Shown: piece by piece, positions 19,981 to 32,800 of the stretch
Layout: each line of letters begins with the position of its first letter
How positions within the stretch are numbered: position 1 is the first letter of the stretch
Assembly: GCA_036563615.1 (NCBI GenBank)
Contig: DATCMB010000011.1
Coordinates: 1 to 64,000, forward strand
DNA: 64,000 nucleotides
Origin: Candidatus Binatia bacterium
GTDB taxonomy: Bacteria; Desulfobacterota; Binatia; UBA12015
Direction of reading: 5' to 3'
The notes under the pieces: model-generated
Told to the model about the DNA's origin: nothing
Database searches by the model: none
What the model saw: only the letters and a program-made list of their open reading frames with translations
Position numbers and translations under genes: made by a program

Positions 19981-21521
19981 AGCGTTCTCCACTCGCGGCC
20001 GTCGTCCTGGATCAGGCGCTCCGCCTCGACCGGGCCCCACGTGCCGGCCGGGTACTCCGGCAGCCACTTCGCGCCGCTCTCCTGCCAGGCGTCGAGGATC
20101 GACGTCACCCAGGCCCAAGACGCCTCGACCGCGTCGCGGCGCATGAACAGCGTCGCGTCGCCCGCCATGACGTCGAGCAGCAGCCGCTCGTAGGCCTCGG
20201 GCGACTGGTCACCGAAGGTCGCTCCGTAGCGGAAATCCATCTTGACGGGATAGATCCGCACCCGCGGCCCAGGCATCTTGGTGGCGATGCGCAGCGACAG
20301 CCCCTCGTCGGGCTGGATGCGCAGCACCAGCACGTCGGGCTCGAGCGGCGCGCTGGCGTCCGTGTTGAACAGGATCGACGGCACGGGCTTGAACTGGATC
20401 GCGATCTCGCTCGCGCGCTTCGGCATGCGCTTGCCGGTGCGCAGGTAGAACGGAACGCCCGCCCAGCGCCAGTTGTCGATCCACGCCTTGATGGCGACGT
20501 AGGTCTCGGTGGTCGAGTCGGGTCGGACGTTGGGCTCGCGCCGGTAGCCGGGGACCTCCTCGCCGTGGTGGAAGCCCGGTCCGTACTGCGCGCGCACGAC
20601 GTGCTGCCCGACCTCCTCGGGCCGGATCGGCCGCAGGCAGTTCAGGACGCCCATCTTCTGATCGCGCACGACGTCGGCCGACATCGAGAACGGCGGCTCC
20701 ATCGCCGTCAAGCAAAGGAGCTGCAGGATGTGGTTCTGCATCATGTCGCGCAGCGCGCCCGCTTCCTCGTAGTAGCCGGCGCGCGTCCCGACGCCCTCCT
20801 CCTCCGCGACCGTGATCTGCACGTGGTCGATGTACTTCTGGTTCCACAGCGGCTCGAAGATCGAGTTCGCGAACCGCAGCACCAGGATGTTCTGCACCGT
20901 CTCCTTGCCGAGGTAGTGGTCGATGCGGAACACCTGACGCTCGTCGAACACGCGCGCGACGTCGTCGTTGATCTTGCGCGCGCTCGCGAGGTCGTGGCCG
21001 ATCGGCTTCTCGACGATGATGCGCGTGAACGGCTTGCCCGGCTCGAGCGGCTGCACGAGCCCCGCCGCGCTCAGCTGGTCGACGCAGGTCGCGATCATGC
21101 TGGGCGGCACCGACAGGTAGTAGATCCGGTTGCCGGGGATGCCGCGCGCGGCGTCGACCTCCTCGAGCTTGCGGCGCAGCGTCGCGTAGCCCTCGGGGTC
21201 GTCGAGGTTGCCCTTGGCGTGGAAGAGCCCCTGCTCGAAGTCCGACCAGTGGCTCGTCTCGAGCGGGCGGCGCGAGTACTTGGCGACCGCCTCGCGTCCG
21301 AAGGTGCGGAACGACGCGTCGTCCATGTCGCGCCGCGTGAAGCCGACCACCGCGAAGCTCGCCGGCAACAGGCCGTCGAGCGCCAGGTTGTAGACCGCCG
21401 GCAGGAGCTTGCGCCGCGTGAGATCGCCCGCGGCGCCGAAGATCACCAGCGTGTTGGGCTGCGGCACCGAGACGCGGCCCAGGCCGGCCGCCAGAGGATT
21501 CTGTTCCAGGACGTCGACCAT
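19977..21521 (-). CDS. zwf: Glucose-6-phosphate 1-dehydrogenase
   Basis: This 514-residue enzyme oxidises glucose-6-phosphate to 6-phosphogluconolactone. The coenzyme motif GAAGDLTRRKL (29-39), EKPIGHD (171-177) and the active-site RIDHYLGKE (199-207) are intact, and the length is normal. GGGAGG precedes the ATG. It lies 45 bases after gnd and overlaps opcA by 4 bases. With glk upstream in metabolism and gnd, tkt and tal in the same operon, it commits glucose to the oxidative pentose phosphate pathway. Confidence 0.98.
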   Translation of the reverse strand: MVDVLEQNPLAAGLGRVSVPQPNTLVIFGAAGDLTRRKLLPAVYNLALDGLLPASFAVVGFTRRDMDDASFRTFGREAVAKYSRRPLETSHWSDFEQGLFHAKGNLDDPEGYATLRRKLEEVDAARGIPGNRIYYLSVPPSMIATCVDQLSAAGLVQPLEPGKPFTRIIVEKPIGHDLASARKINDDVARVFDERQVFRIDHYLGKETVQNILVLRFANSIFEPLWNQKYIDHVQITVAEEEGVGTRAGYYEEAGALRDMMQNHILQLLCLTAMEPPFSMSADVVRDQKMGVLNCLRPIRPEEVGQHVVRAQYGPGFHHGEEVPGYRREPNVRPDSTTETYVAIKAWIDNWRWAGVPFYLRTGKRMPKRASEIAIQFKPVPSILFNTDASAPLEPDVLVLRIQPDEGLSLRIATKMPGPRVRIYPVKMDFRYGATFGDQSPEAYERLLLDVMAGDATLFMRRDAVEASWAWVTSILDAWQESGAKWLPEYPAGTWGPVEAERLIQDDGREWRTL

Positions 21522-21566
21522 GTTGCCTCCCGGCCCGGTCGTGGGCCGCTTCGCCCTCCGTGCCGG

Positions 21567-22580
21567 TCAGCCGCCGGACGGTCGCTCGAGGTGACCGCCG
21601 AACTGGAAGCGCATCGCGGAGCAGATCTTCTCGGCGAACGTGTGGTCCTGGCGCGAGCGGAAGCGCGCGTACAGCGCCGAGGTCAGCACCTCGCACGGCA
21701 CGGCCTCCTCGATCGCCGCCATGATCGTCCAGCGTCCCTCGCCCGAGTCCGACACGCGACCGCTGAACTCCTCGAGCCCCGGGCTCTCGGCGAGCGCGCG
21801 CGCGGCGAGGTCGAGCAGCCACGACGCGACCACGCTGCCGCGCCGCCACACCTCGGCGACCGCCGCGACGTTGATCTTGTAGTCGAGGTCGTGGTTCATG
21901 CGCGGCGCCGTCTCGGCGTCGACCGACGTCGGGCGCGTGTCGATGTCCGCGTTCTTCAGGATGTCGAAGCCCTCGGCGTACGCGGCCATCAGCCCGTACT
22001 CGATGCCGTTGTGCACCATCTTGACGAAGTGCCCGGCCCCCGCGGGTCCGCAGTGCAGGTAGCCCTCCTCCGCCGTGCCGAGCTTCTCCGCGCCGGGCGT
22101 GCGCTCGATGTTGCCGCGTCCGGGCGCGATCGCCTTGAAGATCGGATCGAGATGCTTGACGGGCTCGGGCTCGCCGCCGATCATCAAGCAGTAGCCGCGC
22201 TCGAGGCCCCAGACGCCGCCGCTCGTCCCGCAGTCGATGTAGTGGATGCCCTTCGGCAGGAGCTCCTTGGCGCGCCGGCGGTCGTCACGGAAGTACGAGT
22301 TGCCGCCGTCGATGATGATGTCGCCCTGCTCGAGCCGCGGCGCGAGCTCGTTGATCACGGTGTCGGTGACCGCGGCAGGCACCATGATCCACGCGGCGCG
22401 CGGCTTCTCGAGCTTCTGCACGAACTCGTCGAGGTTCGCGGCCCCGGTCGCTCCTTCCTTCACCAGGTCGGCGACCGCCTTCTGGTTCTGGTCGTAGACG
22501 ACGCAGGTGTGCCCGGCGCGCATCAGGCGCTTGACGATGTTGAAGCCCATCCGTCCGAGACCGATCATGCCCAGCTGCAC
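21567..22580 (-). CDS. gnd: 6-phosphogluconate dehydrogenase, decarboxylating (short type)
   Basis: This 337-residue protein begins with a GTG at 22580 behind AAGGAGG; the longer frame upstream has no site. It has the Rossmann start [45 protein letters not shown] and the catalytic [10 protein letters not shown]. It yields ribulose-5-phosphate, CO2 and NAD(P)H. The short form (about 300-340 residues, versus about 470 in E. coli) is often called GndA/YqeC type and may prefer NAD. It is the third gene of the operon. Confidence 0.96.
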   Translation of the reverse strand: MQLGMIGLGRMGFNIVKRLMRAGHTCVVYDQNQKAVADLVKEGATGAANLDEFVQKLEKPRAAWIMVPAAVTDTVINELAPRLEQGDIIIDGGNSYFRDDRRRAKELLPKGIHYIDCGTSGGVWGLERGYCLMIGGEPEPVKHLDPIFKAIAPGRGNIERTPGAEKLGTAEEGYLHCGPAGAGHFVKMVHNGIEYGLMAAYAEGFDILKNADIDTRPTSVDAETAPRMNHDLDYKINVAAVAEVWRRGSVVASWLLDLAARALAESPGLEEFSGRVSDSGEGRWTIMAAIEEAVPCEVLTSALYARFRSRQDHTFAEKICSAMRFQFGGHLERPSGG

Positions 22581-22632
22581 GCTGTCCTCCTTCTCCGCGA
22601 ACGCCTGAAGGCCGCCGACGCGGCCGATGCCT

Positions 22633-25029
22633 TCACCGCCGCTTCCGCCGCGTCGTGGCTCGCTTGCGCGGGGTGGCCTTCGCCGCCGCGCGCGCCGTCT
22701 TGCGTCCCTTGGCCGCCGGCCGTCCGGCGCTCGCCGAGGCGCCGGCACGCTTCACGCTGGCGGACGCGCTCGCCCGCTTCGCGGCCGCAGGCGTGCTCGC
22801 TCGCTTCGTGCCGACCGACACGCTCGGTCGCTTGACGCTCGCAGCACGCTGGCCGCGCGCGCCGCGTCCGAGCTGCTTCAGCGCCGCCGCGACCACGTTC
22901 TCCGGCGTGAAGCCGAACTTCCGCATCAGGTCCTTGATCGGCGCCGACGCGCCGAACGTCGTCATGCCGATCGCGTGCCCCGTCGGACCGATGTAGCGCT
23001 CCCAGCCGAACGTCGACGCCTGCTCGACTGCGACCCGCGCCGTCACGTCGGGCGGCAGCACCTTGTCGCGGTACTTCTGCGGTTGACGCTCGAAGAGCTC
23101 CCACGACGGCATGCTGACGACGCGCGCCCCGACGCCGCGCGCGATCAGCTGCTCGTACGCCTCGACGCACAGCGCGACCTCGCTGCCGCTCGCGATCAAC
23201 AGCACCTCGGGCTTGCCGCCCGGCGCGTCCGCGAGCACGTAGGCGCCCTGCGCGAGCCCCTTCGGCGACGCGTACTTCGTGCGGTCGAGCGTCGGCAGCG
23301 CCTGGCGCGACAGGACGAGCGCCGCCGGCTCGTGACGCAGCTTCATGATCACGCGCCACGCCTCGGTGACCTCGTTCGCGTCGCACGGCCGGATCGTGAT
23401 CAGACCCGGGATCGCGCGCAGCGACGGCAGCTGCTCGACCGGCTGGTGCGTCGGACCGTCCTCGCCGAGCCCGATCGAGTCGTGCGTGAAGACGTAGATG
23501 ACCGGGATCTCCATCAGCGCCGCGAGGCGCAGCGCGGGACGTCCGTAGTCCGAGAAGATGAAGAAGCCGGAGCCGAACGGCCGCACCTTGGAGAGCGCCA
23601 TGCCGTTCAGGATCGCGCCCATCGCGTGCTCGCGGATGCCGAAGTGGAGGTTGCGTCCGCCGTAGGAGCCGGCCTCGAAGTCGCCGGCGCCCTCGAAGGT
23701 GAGGCGCGTCTTGGTCGACGGCGCCAGGTCCGCGGCGCCGCCGATCAGCCACGGCACCGACTGCGCGACCGCGTTCAGCACCTTGCCCGACGAGTCGCGG
23801 CTCGCGAGCCCCTTCGGATCGGCCGGAAACGTCGGCAGGTTCTTGTCCCAGCCCTCGGGCAGCTGACGGTGCTGCATGCGGTAGAGCTGGTCGGCGAGCT
23901 CGGGATAGTCCTTCTTGTAGCGCTTGAAGGACTCCATCCACTGCTTGCGCAGCTCACCGCCGCGCTTGCCGACGCCCGCGGCGAAGGCCTCGCGCACGCC
24001 CTTCGGGATCAGGAACTTCGCGTCCTCCGGCCAGCCGTAGTTGCGCTTCGCGAGCCGGATCTCGTCCTCCCCGAGCGGCTCGCCGTGCGCCGCCGAGGTG
24101 TCCTGCTTGTTCGGCGCGCCGTAGCCGATGTGGCTGTCGACGATGATCAGCGTCGGGCGGTCGTTGGTCTGCTTGAAGACCTCGAGGGCGCGCGTGAGCA
24201 TCTCGACGTCGTTCGCGTCGCCGACGCGGGTGACGTTCCAGCCCAGCCCGACGAAGCGCGTCGCGACGTCCTCGCTGAAGGCGAGCGCCGTGTGGCCTTC
24301 GATCGTGATGTGGTTGTTGTCGTAGATCCAGCAGAGGTTCGACAGCGCGAGGTGCCCGGCGAGCGACGCGGCCTCGTTCGAGATGCCCTCCATCAGGCAG
24401 CCGTCGCCGCAGATGGCGTACACGTCGTAGTCGAACATCGTGTAGCCGGGCCGGTTGAAGTAGCTCGCCATCCACTTGCCGGCGATCGCCATGCCGACGC
24501 TGGTGGCCACACCCTGGCCGAGCGGCCCGGTCGTGGTCTCGACGCCCGACGTCCAGCGGTACTCCGGATGCCCCGGGCACTTCGAGTCGAGCTGGCGGAA
24601 GCGCTTGATGTCGTCGAGCGTCACCGCCGGCTTGCCGACCGTCTCGTACTGCGCGTTCACCGCCTTCACGCCGGCGAGGTGCAGCAGCGAGTACAGCAGC
24701 ATCGACGCGTGGCCGTTCGACAGCACGAAGCGGTCGCGATTCGGCCAGATCGGGTCGTTCGGGTCGTAGCGCAGGAAGCGCTGCCAGAGCGTGTACGCCA
24801 CCGGCGCGAGCGCCATCGGGGTGCCGGGATGTCCCGAGTTCGCGGCCTGCACCGCGTCCATCGACAGCGTGCGGATTGTGTTGATCGCGAGCAGGTCGAT
24901 CGACGGCGCTTCCTTGACCGGCTCGCTCGCCGCGCGCACGCGCTCGACCGCCGCTTCGTGCCCCGCCGATGGTTTCACTTCGTCCACGCGTGCACCGCCC
25001 CCACGCGTCGCGCTCGTCGTCCGTGCCAT
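22633..25029 (-). CDS. tkt: Transketolase with histone-H1-like basic tail
   Basis: This 798-residue protein is a complete transketolase. It has [11 protein letters not shown], the thiamine diphosphate motif [20 protein letters not shown] ending in YDNNH, the pyrimidine-domain [36 protein letters not shown] and the C-terminal domain to about residue 718. An 80-residue tail follows (DNA 22633-22875), rich in Ala, Lys, Arg and Ser with repeated KRA/KRP units. It resembles bacterial H1-like or AlgP-like tails, which is not normal for this enzyme. A 40-residue N-terminal extension is also present. The enzyme interconverts pentose, triose and hexose phosphates. It lies between tal and gnd. Confidence 0.96.
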   Translation of the reverse strand: MARTTSATRGGGARVDEVKPSAGHEAAVERVRAASEPVKEAPSIDLLAINTIRTLSMDAVQAANSGHPGTPMALAPVAYTLWQRFLRYDPNDPIWPNRDRFVLSNGHASMLLYSLLHLAGVKAVNAQYETVGKPAVTLDDIKRFRQLDSKCPGHPEYRWTSGVETTTGPLGQGVATSVGMAIAGKWMASYFNRPGYTMFDYDVYAICGDGCLMEGISNEAASLAGHLALSNLCWIYDNNHITIEGHTALAFSEDVATRFVGLGWNVTRVGDANDVEMLTRALEVFKQTNDRPTLIIVDSHIGYGAPNKQDTSAAHGEPLGEDEIRLAKRNYGWPEDAKFLIPKGVREAFAAGVGKRGGELRKQWMESFKRYKKDYPELADQLYRMQHRQLPEGWDKNLPTFPADPKGLASRDSSGKVLNAVAQSVPWLIGGAADLAPSTKTRLTFEGAGDFEAGSYGGRNLHFGIREHAMGAILNGMALSKVRPFGSGFFIFSDYGRPALRLAALMEIPVIYVFTHDSIGLGEDGPTHQPVEQLPSLRAIPGLITIRPCDANEVTEAWRVIMKLRHEPAALVLSRQALPTLDRTKYASPKGLAQGAYVLADAPGGKPEVLLIASGSEVALCVEAYEQLIARGVGARVVSMPSWELFERQPQKYRDKVLPPDVTARVAVEQASTFGWERYIGPTGHAIGMTTFGASAPIKDLMRKFGFTPENVVAAALKQLGRGARGQRAASVKRPSVSVGTKRASTPAAAKRASASASVKRAGASASAGRPAAKGRKTARAAAKATPRKRATTRRKRR

Positions 25030-25087
25030 CTCGCCTCTCTCCCCCGCCGCCTGGCGGCCATCAGCGCACCCGATCGCGCGCGCGTCG

Positions 25088-26236
25088 CTACGCCGCCTGC
25101 AGCATGCGTCGCTTGCTCTCGATCGTGGCGATCAGCTTGTCGAACGGGTCGATGAACTTCTTGATGCCCTCGCGCAGGAGCTGATCGGTGACGTCCTTCA
25201 TCGAGATCCCGACCGCGTCGAGGGTCGACATCACCTCGCGCGCGTTCGCCAGGTGACGCTCCCAGCCCTCGGCGAGACCCGGCGACGGCTTGCCGTTCTT
25301 GCGGTACTCGACGAAGGTCTCCTCGGGGATGGTATTGACGGTGTCGGGCGCGATGAGCTCGTCGACGTACTTGGTCTTCGGGTACTTCGGGTTCTTGGTG
25401 CTGGTGCTCGCCCAGAGCACGCGCTGCGTCTGCGCGCCCTTCGCGGCGAGCGCCTTCCAGCGGTCGGTCGCGATCAGCTGCTTGTAACGCTCGTAGGCGA
25501 GGATGCCGTTCGCCACCGCGACGCGGCCGAGCAGCCCCTCGATCTGCTTGCGCTTCGCGGCGTCGGTCGTCGTCTCGAGCAGCTTCTCGAGCTTCTCGTC
25601 GACCAGCGTGTCGATGCGGCTGATGAAGAAGCTCGCGACGCTCGCGACGCGGCCCGGATCACGTCCGCTCGCGGCGTAGCGCTCGAGCCCTTCCATGTAG
25701 GCGTTGGCGCACGCCTCGTAGGCGTCGACCGAGAACAGCAGCGTGACGTTGACGCTGATGCCCTCGCTGATCAGCTGCGTGATCGCGGGCATGCCCTCGG
25801 GCGTGCCCGGGACCTTGATCAGGACGTTGTCGCGGCCGATCAGGCGGTGCACACGCCGCGCGTACTCGACGGTGCCCTTGGTGTCGTTCGCCAGAGCGGG
25901 CGCCACCTCGAAGCTCACGTAGCCGTCGCGGCCGTTGCTCTCGTCGTACACTCCATGGAGCATGTCGGCCGCCCACGAGATGTCCTCGATCGCGAGGCGC
26001 TCGTAGATGTCGACCGCGGTGCCGACGCCCTGCAGGACGAGCGCCTTCATGGCGTGCTGGTAGTCGCTGCTCTCGACCACCGCCTTCTCGAAGATCGCCG
26101 GATTCGACGTGATCCCCCGCAGCCCGTCGTTGTCGATCATCGACTGGAGCTGCCCCGACGTGATGATCCCGCGGCGGATGTTGTCGTACCAGATGCTCTG
26201 ACCGTACTTGCGAATCTCCAACAACGGGTTGCTCAT
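25088..26236 (-). CDS. tal: Transaldolase (long, actinobacterial/cyanobacterial type)
   Basis: This 382-residue protein is a transaldolase, longer than the 316-residue E. coli form. MSNPLLEIRKYGQSIWYDN, ITSNPAIFEKAV, the Schiff-base Lys in NVLIKVPGTPEGMPAI, NVTLLFSVDAY and VASFFISRID are diagnostic. GAGGAGATCGCC precedes the ATG. It is the first gene of the tal-tkt-gnd-zwf-opcA-glk operon, so operon expression probably begins in the 26237-26535 gap. Confidence 0.97.
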   Translation of the reverse strand: MSNPLLEIRKYGQSIWYDNIRRGIITSGQLQSMIDNDGLRGITSNPAIFEKAVVESSDYQHAMKALVLQGVGTAVDIYERLAIEDISWAADMLHGVYDESNGRDGYVSFEVAPALANDTKGTVEYARRVHRLIGRDNVLIKVPGTPEGMPAITQLISEGISVNVTLLFSVDAYEACANAYMEGLERYAASGRDPGRVASVASFFISRIDTLVDEKLEKLLETTTDAAKRKQIEGLLGRVAVANGILAYERYKQLIATDRWKALAAKGAQTQRVLWASTSTKNPKYPKTKYVDELIAPDTVNTIPEETFVEYRKNGKPSPGLAEGWERHLANAREVMSTLDAVGISMKDVTDQLLREGIKKFIDPFDKLIATIESKRRMLQAA

Positions 26237-26535
26237 GGCGATCTCCTCACGCGCTCGCCGATCGACGTCGCGTGCAATTCATCGCTCGTCCGCACGACGC
26301 CGGCTCGGCGACTCGGCGGCGAAGGTCATCGATCCGTTCATCGGCACCGAACGCGAAACGCCCGAGCCGAGCGCCGCCGCGCAACGCACGACCCGGCCGG
26401 GCATCGAAGGCGCGGTGGCGTTGCAGAGCAAAGGCCGTGATACGCTCACGCGGTCCGCGGCGAGACCGAGATACACCCCCAGAACTGGCAGGCTTCGAGA
26501 CCATATTCAAGGAACGAGCAGCGGAGGAGGACGTG
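26237..26535. other. Divergent intergenic region
   Basis: This 299-base gap separates tal (minus) from the disulfide oxidoreductase (plus) and must hold both promoters. No convincing -35/-10 pair, operator or RNA structure was identified by eye. It is less GC-rich than the flanking genes around 26450-26520. Confidence 0.4.
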
Positions 26536-28104
26536 ATGAGCCACGGCGCAACCGCGCACGGCGCCCGCGGGGATGCGCGCCCGCACGGGGGACCGCAGCT
26601 TCTCCTCGACGATCCGCACGACCGCGAGCTGGTGGCGAACGTCCACCCGTCGGACTGGGTCAATCCGCAGCCGGCGCGGCGCTACAACCTCGTCGTGCTC
26701 GGCGCGGGGACCGCGGGGCTCGTCTGCGCGGCGGGGGCCGCCGGGCTCGGCGCGAAGGTCGCGCTCGTCGAGCGCGATCTGATGGGCGGCGACTGCCTGA
26801 ACGTCGGCTGCGTCCCGTCGAAGTGCCTGATCCGCTCGTCGCGCGCGGTCGCCGACCTGCGCTCCGCGGGCGAGCTCGGCGTGCGCGTGCCGCCCGGCGC
26901 CGAGGTCGACTTCGCCGCGGTGATGGAGCGGCTGCGCCGCATCCGCGCGCGCATCAGCCCGCACGACTCGGCGCGCCGCTTTCGCGACGAGCTCGGCGTC
27001 GACGTCTTCCTCGGCAGCGCGCGCTTCGTCGCGGAAGACGCGGTGCAGGTCGACGGCAAGGTGCTGCGCTTCAAGCACGCGGTGATCGCGACCGGCGCGC
27101 GCGCCGCGGCGCCCGAGATTCCCGGGCTCGCCGAGGTCGGCTACCTGACCAACGAGAGCGTGTTCGCGCTCACCGAGCGCCCGCGCCGCCTCGCGGTGAT
27201 CGGCGGCGGCCCGATCGGCTGCGAGCTCGCGCAGGCGCTTCGCCGCCTCGGCTCCGAGGTGACGCTGCTGCACGACCGCACGCGCCTGCTGCCGCGCGAC
27301 GATCCGGATGCGGCCGAGGTGCTCGAGCGCGCGCTCGCGCGCGACGGCGTCGAGCTCCTGCTCGGCGCGCGCGTGACCCGCGTCCTCCGCCGCGGTGCGG
27401 ACAAGGTGCTCGTCTGGGCGACCGACGACCGCAGCGGCGAGCTCGCGGTCGACGAGGTGCTCGTCGGCGTCGGACGCGCGCCGAACGTCGAGGGCCTCGA
27501 CCTCGAGCGCGCCGGGATCGAGTGGGACGAGCGCCGCGGCGTCCACGTCGACGACCAGCTGCGCACCGCGAACCCGCGCGTCTTCGCGGCGGGCGACGTC
27601 TGCATGGAGCGCAAGTTCACGCACGCCGCCGACTTCGCGGCGCGCATCGTGATCCAGAACGCGCTCTTCCGCGGCCGCAAGAAGCTCTCGGCGCTCACCA
27701 TCCCGTGGTGCACCTACACCGATCCGGAGATCGCCCACGTCGGGCTCACCGAAGAGGAAGCGCGCCGGCGCGGCGTCGCGCTGACGACCTTCGTCGTCCG
27801 CCTCGCCGACGTCGACCGCGCGATCGCGGACGGCGAGGAGGACGGCTTCGTCAAGATCCACGTCGCACGGGGCAGCGACCGGATCGTCGGCGCGACCATC
27901 GTCGCGCGCCACGCCGGCGAGATGATCAGCGAGATCACGACCGCCATGGTCGGCAAGGTCGGGCTCGGCACGCTCGCCAACGTGATCCACCCCTACCCGA
28001 CCCAGGCGGAGGCGATCCGCAAGGCGGGCGACGCCTACAATCGCACGCGCCTCACGCCGACCGTGAAGCGTCTGTTCTCGGCCTGGCTGCGCTGGACGCG
28101 CTGA
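26536..28104 (+). CDS. FAD-dependent pyridine nucleotide-disulfide oxidoreductase (MerA/Lpd-like)
   Basis: This 522-residue flavoprotein has FAD motif VVLGAGTAGLVCA (53-65), the redox disulfide GGDCLNVGCVPSK (C87, C92), NAD motif AVIGGGPIGCELAQAL, AAGDV, and the C-terminal HPYPTQAEAIRKAGD with its catalytic His. The start at 26536 follows GGAGGAGG. About 50 residues precede the FAD domain. It resembles the group often named mercuric reductase, but it lacks both the N-terminal HMA domain and the C-terminal vicinal cysteines, so mercury reduction is not supported. It is convergent with the sigma-54 activator gene, with 6 bases between the stops. The substrate is unknown. Confidence 0.9.
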   Translation: MSHGATAHGARGDARPHGGPQLLLDDPHDRELVANVHPSDWVNPQPARRYNLVVLGAGTAGLVCAAGAAGLGAKVALVERDLMGGDCLNVGCVPSKCLIRSSRAVADLRSAGELGVRVPPGAEVDFAAVMERLRRIRARISPHDSARRFRDELGVDVFLGSARFVAEDAVQVDGKVLRFKHAVIATGARAAAPEIPGLAEVGYLTNESVFALTERPRRLAVIGGGPIGCELAQALRRLGSEVTLLHDRTRLLPRDDPDAAEVLERALARDGVELLLGARVTRVLRRGADKVLVWATDDRSGELAVDEVLVGVGRAPNVEGLDLERAGIEWDERRGVHVDDQLRTANPRVFAAGDVCMERKFTHAADFAARIVIQNALFRGRKKLSALTIPWCTYTDPEIAHVGLTEEEARRRGVALTTFVVRLADVDRAIADGEEDGFVKIHVARGSDRIVGATIVARHAGEMISEITTAMVGKVGLGTLANVIHPYPTQAEAIRKAGDAYNRTRLTPTVKRLFSAWLRWTR

Positions 28105-28110
28105 GCGCGC

Positions 28111-29822
<1,712 letters not shown>

Positions 29823-29826
<4 letters not shown>

Positions 29827-32800
29827 GCGGCGGCGCCCTCCGCGAGGCGTCGCTCGAGTCGGCGCACCCAGCCTGTCGCGCCCATGCGCGCGTACAGATC
29901 GCGCGCCGCGCGCAGCTCGTTCGCGGCGCGCACGTGGTCACCCTCGAGCCGAGCGAGCGTCGCGCAGTGCATCCGCACGACCGCGTCGAAGCTCGTCAGC
30001 CCGTCCGCCGCGATCAGCTCGTGCACGCGCGCGAGCGCGACCTCGACCTCGTCGGCCGCGGCGGCGCCCTTGGTCTCGAGCAGGACGTAGACGCGCGCGA
30101 GCTGCGCGATGCACTCGTAGAGCCCGACACCACGCTTGCGCGCCACCTCGATCGCCTCTTCCGCGATCGACAGCGCGACCGCGCCGTCGCCGCGCACGAT
30201 GGTCGCGAGCGCCAGGTCGGCGAGGATGCCCGCCTCGCCCTGCAGCGCGACGCCGTGATCGCGCGCGAACAGCAGCACGCCGTTCAGGATCCGCGCCGCG
30301 CTACGCGCGTCGCCCCGCAGCAAGTGCGCGCCCGCGATGCCCCAGTACGCGAACACGCGCACGAACGGGCTGCCGAGGTACTCGGCGAGCTCGACCGAAC
30401 GCTGCGCGCGCAGGAAGGCCTCCTCCGCATCGTCGCCCAGCATGCGCGTCACCACGGGATCGAAGCTGTACACCTGGCACAGCAGCTCGACGTCGGCGTT
30501 GCGCCACGCGATGTCCGCCGCCGCGCGCAGCTCGTCGCGCGCCTCCGCGGGACGTCCCATGTCGACGCACAGCATGGCGTGCATGAAGCGCAGATAACCC
30601 ACCGCCCTGCTTTCCGGGCTCAGCATGCCGCGGGCGACGTCCTCGAGCAGGCGTTCGCAGAGCGCGAGCGCTTCGCGGAAGCGTCCCGCGGTGATCGCCG
30701 CGTAGGTCAGGCTGATCCGCAGGCGCACCGTCAGGACGGGGTCGCCCGTCGCCTCCGCGAGCCGTGCTGCCTCGCGGTGCAGCTCGAGCGCTTCGACGAT
30801 CTCGCCGATGAAGCCGCGCGCCTGTCCGTACGCGGCGTGCAGCAGCGCGAGCATGCGCGGGGTGGCGTCGCGCGTGGCGAGCGCGCGTGCCTCGGCGAAC
30901 AGACGCGCCGACTCCTTGCTCGACATGCCGAGCCGCGCGCCGATCTCGAGCGCCTTGATGCGCGCCTTGATCCCGATCTTGCGAATCTCCTCCGAATCGG
31001 TCGCGCGCTCGGTCAGCGCCGCGAGCGCACGCCAGCGCCGCAGACCCTCGGCGAGATTGCGGCGCGTCGTCCAGGTCGCCGCGCGCTGCCCCCAGCGCGC
31101 CGCCTCCAGGAGGTCACCGGCGTTCTCCCAGTGATGGGCGATGAGCGACGCGCGCTCGTCGAGCCGTCCGGCGTAGACCTCGGTGCAGGCGCGCGCGACC
31201 TCCGCGTGCACCGCCGCGCGCTGCTCGCTGACCTGCGAGTAGTACGCCTCCTCCTGCATCAGCGGGTGGCGGAAGGTGTAGTGCCCCTCCTCGGGCGGCT
31301 CGCAGAAGGTGACGAAATCGGCGGCGCGCAGCTCGCGCAGCGAGTCCGCGAGCTCTTCCGCAGTGAGCCCCGTCACCCGGCGCAGCAGGTCGACGGAGAA
31401 CGTCTTGCCGATCACCGCCGCCGCCTGCAGCACGCGCTTCTCGCGCGGCTCGAGAAGATCGATGCGCGACTCGAGCAGCGCCTGCAGCGACGACGGCAGC
31501 TGGGTCAACGTCCGGTTCGGTCCGAGCGCGTACGCGCCGCGCTCGCCGACGAGCACGCCGACCTCGGCGAGCATCGTGACCAGCTCCTCGATGAAGAAAG
31601 GATTGCCGCGGGTGCGCTCGCGGATCTCGGCGGTCAGCTCGGCGAGCGACGGGTCCTCGCCGAGCAGGTGGCGCAGCAGCTCGGAGGTCGCGCGCGGACC
31701 GAGCGGGGCGAGCTGGAGCTCCTGGTAGTACGGTAGCCGCGGCGCGCGCGTGCGGTACTCCGGACGGAAGTTCAGGACCACGAGCACGTTGGTCCCCGCG
31801 ACCGTCTCGAGGAAGACATCGAGCAGCTTGCCGCTCGCGCTGTCGATCCACTGCAGGTCCTCGACCAGCAGGACCGCGGGCCCGCGGGCGCCGAGCGCGC
31901 CGGTCAAGCCGGTGAGCAGCGGCTTCAGCCGCTCCGCCTGGATCGACTCGGACTCGCTCGGGCGGTCCCCGACGCCGAGCAGCTCCGACACGAACTGCGC
32001 GAGCCCGACGGCGCCCTCGCCGAGCGCACGCAGGCGCTCCTCGATGCGCGCCCGCGCCGCCTCCTTGTCGTCCTCGATGCGGACGTCGAAGACGCGGCGC
32101 AGCTCGGTAATCAAGCTCAAAAACGGCGTACCGCGGAGATGCGACAGGATGCGCCACTGGTAGACCGGCACGCGCTCGGCGCGACAGCGCTCGACGAACT
32201 CCTGACAGAGGCGGCTCTTGCCGACGCCGACCTCGCCGCGCACGCCGATGATCGCGCCGCGACCGGCGCGAGCCTCCTCGAGGCCGCGCTCGAGAAAGTG
32301 CATCTCCGCGGTGCGTCCGACGAAGCGCGACAGCCCGCGCGAGCGCGAGCGCTCGAGGCGCGTGTGGTAGGCGCCGGCGCCGAGCAGCTCGTAGACGCGC
32401 AGCGGCGGACCGTTCTCGCACTCGCGCTGCTCGCCGACGTCGGCGAGGCGAAAGTAGCCGTCGACGAGGCGCGCCGTGCGCTCCGAGAGGAACACGCGTC
32501 CCGGCTGAGCGAGCCGCTCCATCGCCGACGCGAGGTGCACGGTGTGGCCGAGCGCGGTGTAGTTGGTCGGCCCCTCGCCGCCGAGCGTCGCCGCGACCAC
32601 GTCGCCGGAGTTGATGCCGATCCGCACGCCGAGATCGACGCCGCGCGAGTCGCGCAGCTCGGCGGCGTAGCTCGCGAGCGACCGCTTCATCGCGAGCGCC
32701 GCGTGGCAGGCGCGCTGCGCGTGGTCCTCCTGCGCGACCGGCGCGCCGAACAGCGCCATGATGCCGTCGCCCGTGAAGCGGTTCACGACGCCGCCGAAGC

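Noticed and set aside
22627..25155. Plus-strand open frame opposite transketolase
   Set aside because: Antisense shadow of tkt; no domain can be read in it.
26536..28104. Mercuric reductase
   Set aside because: The disulfide motif fits the wider family, but the HMA domain and the C-terminal cysteine pair required by MerA are absent and no mer genes are nearby.
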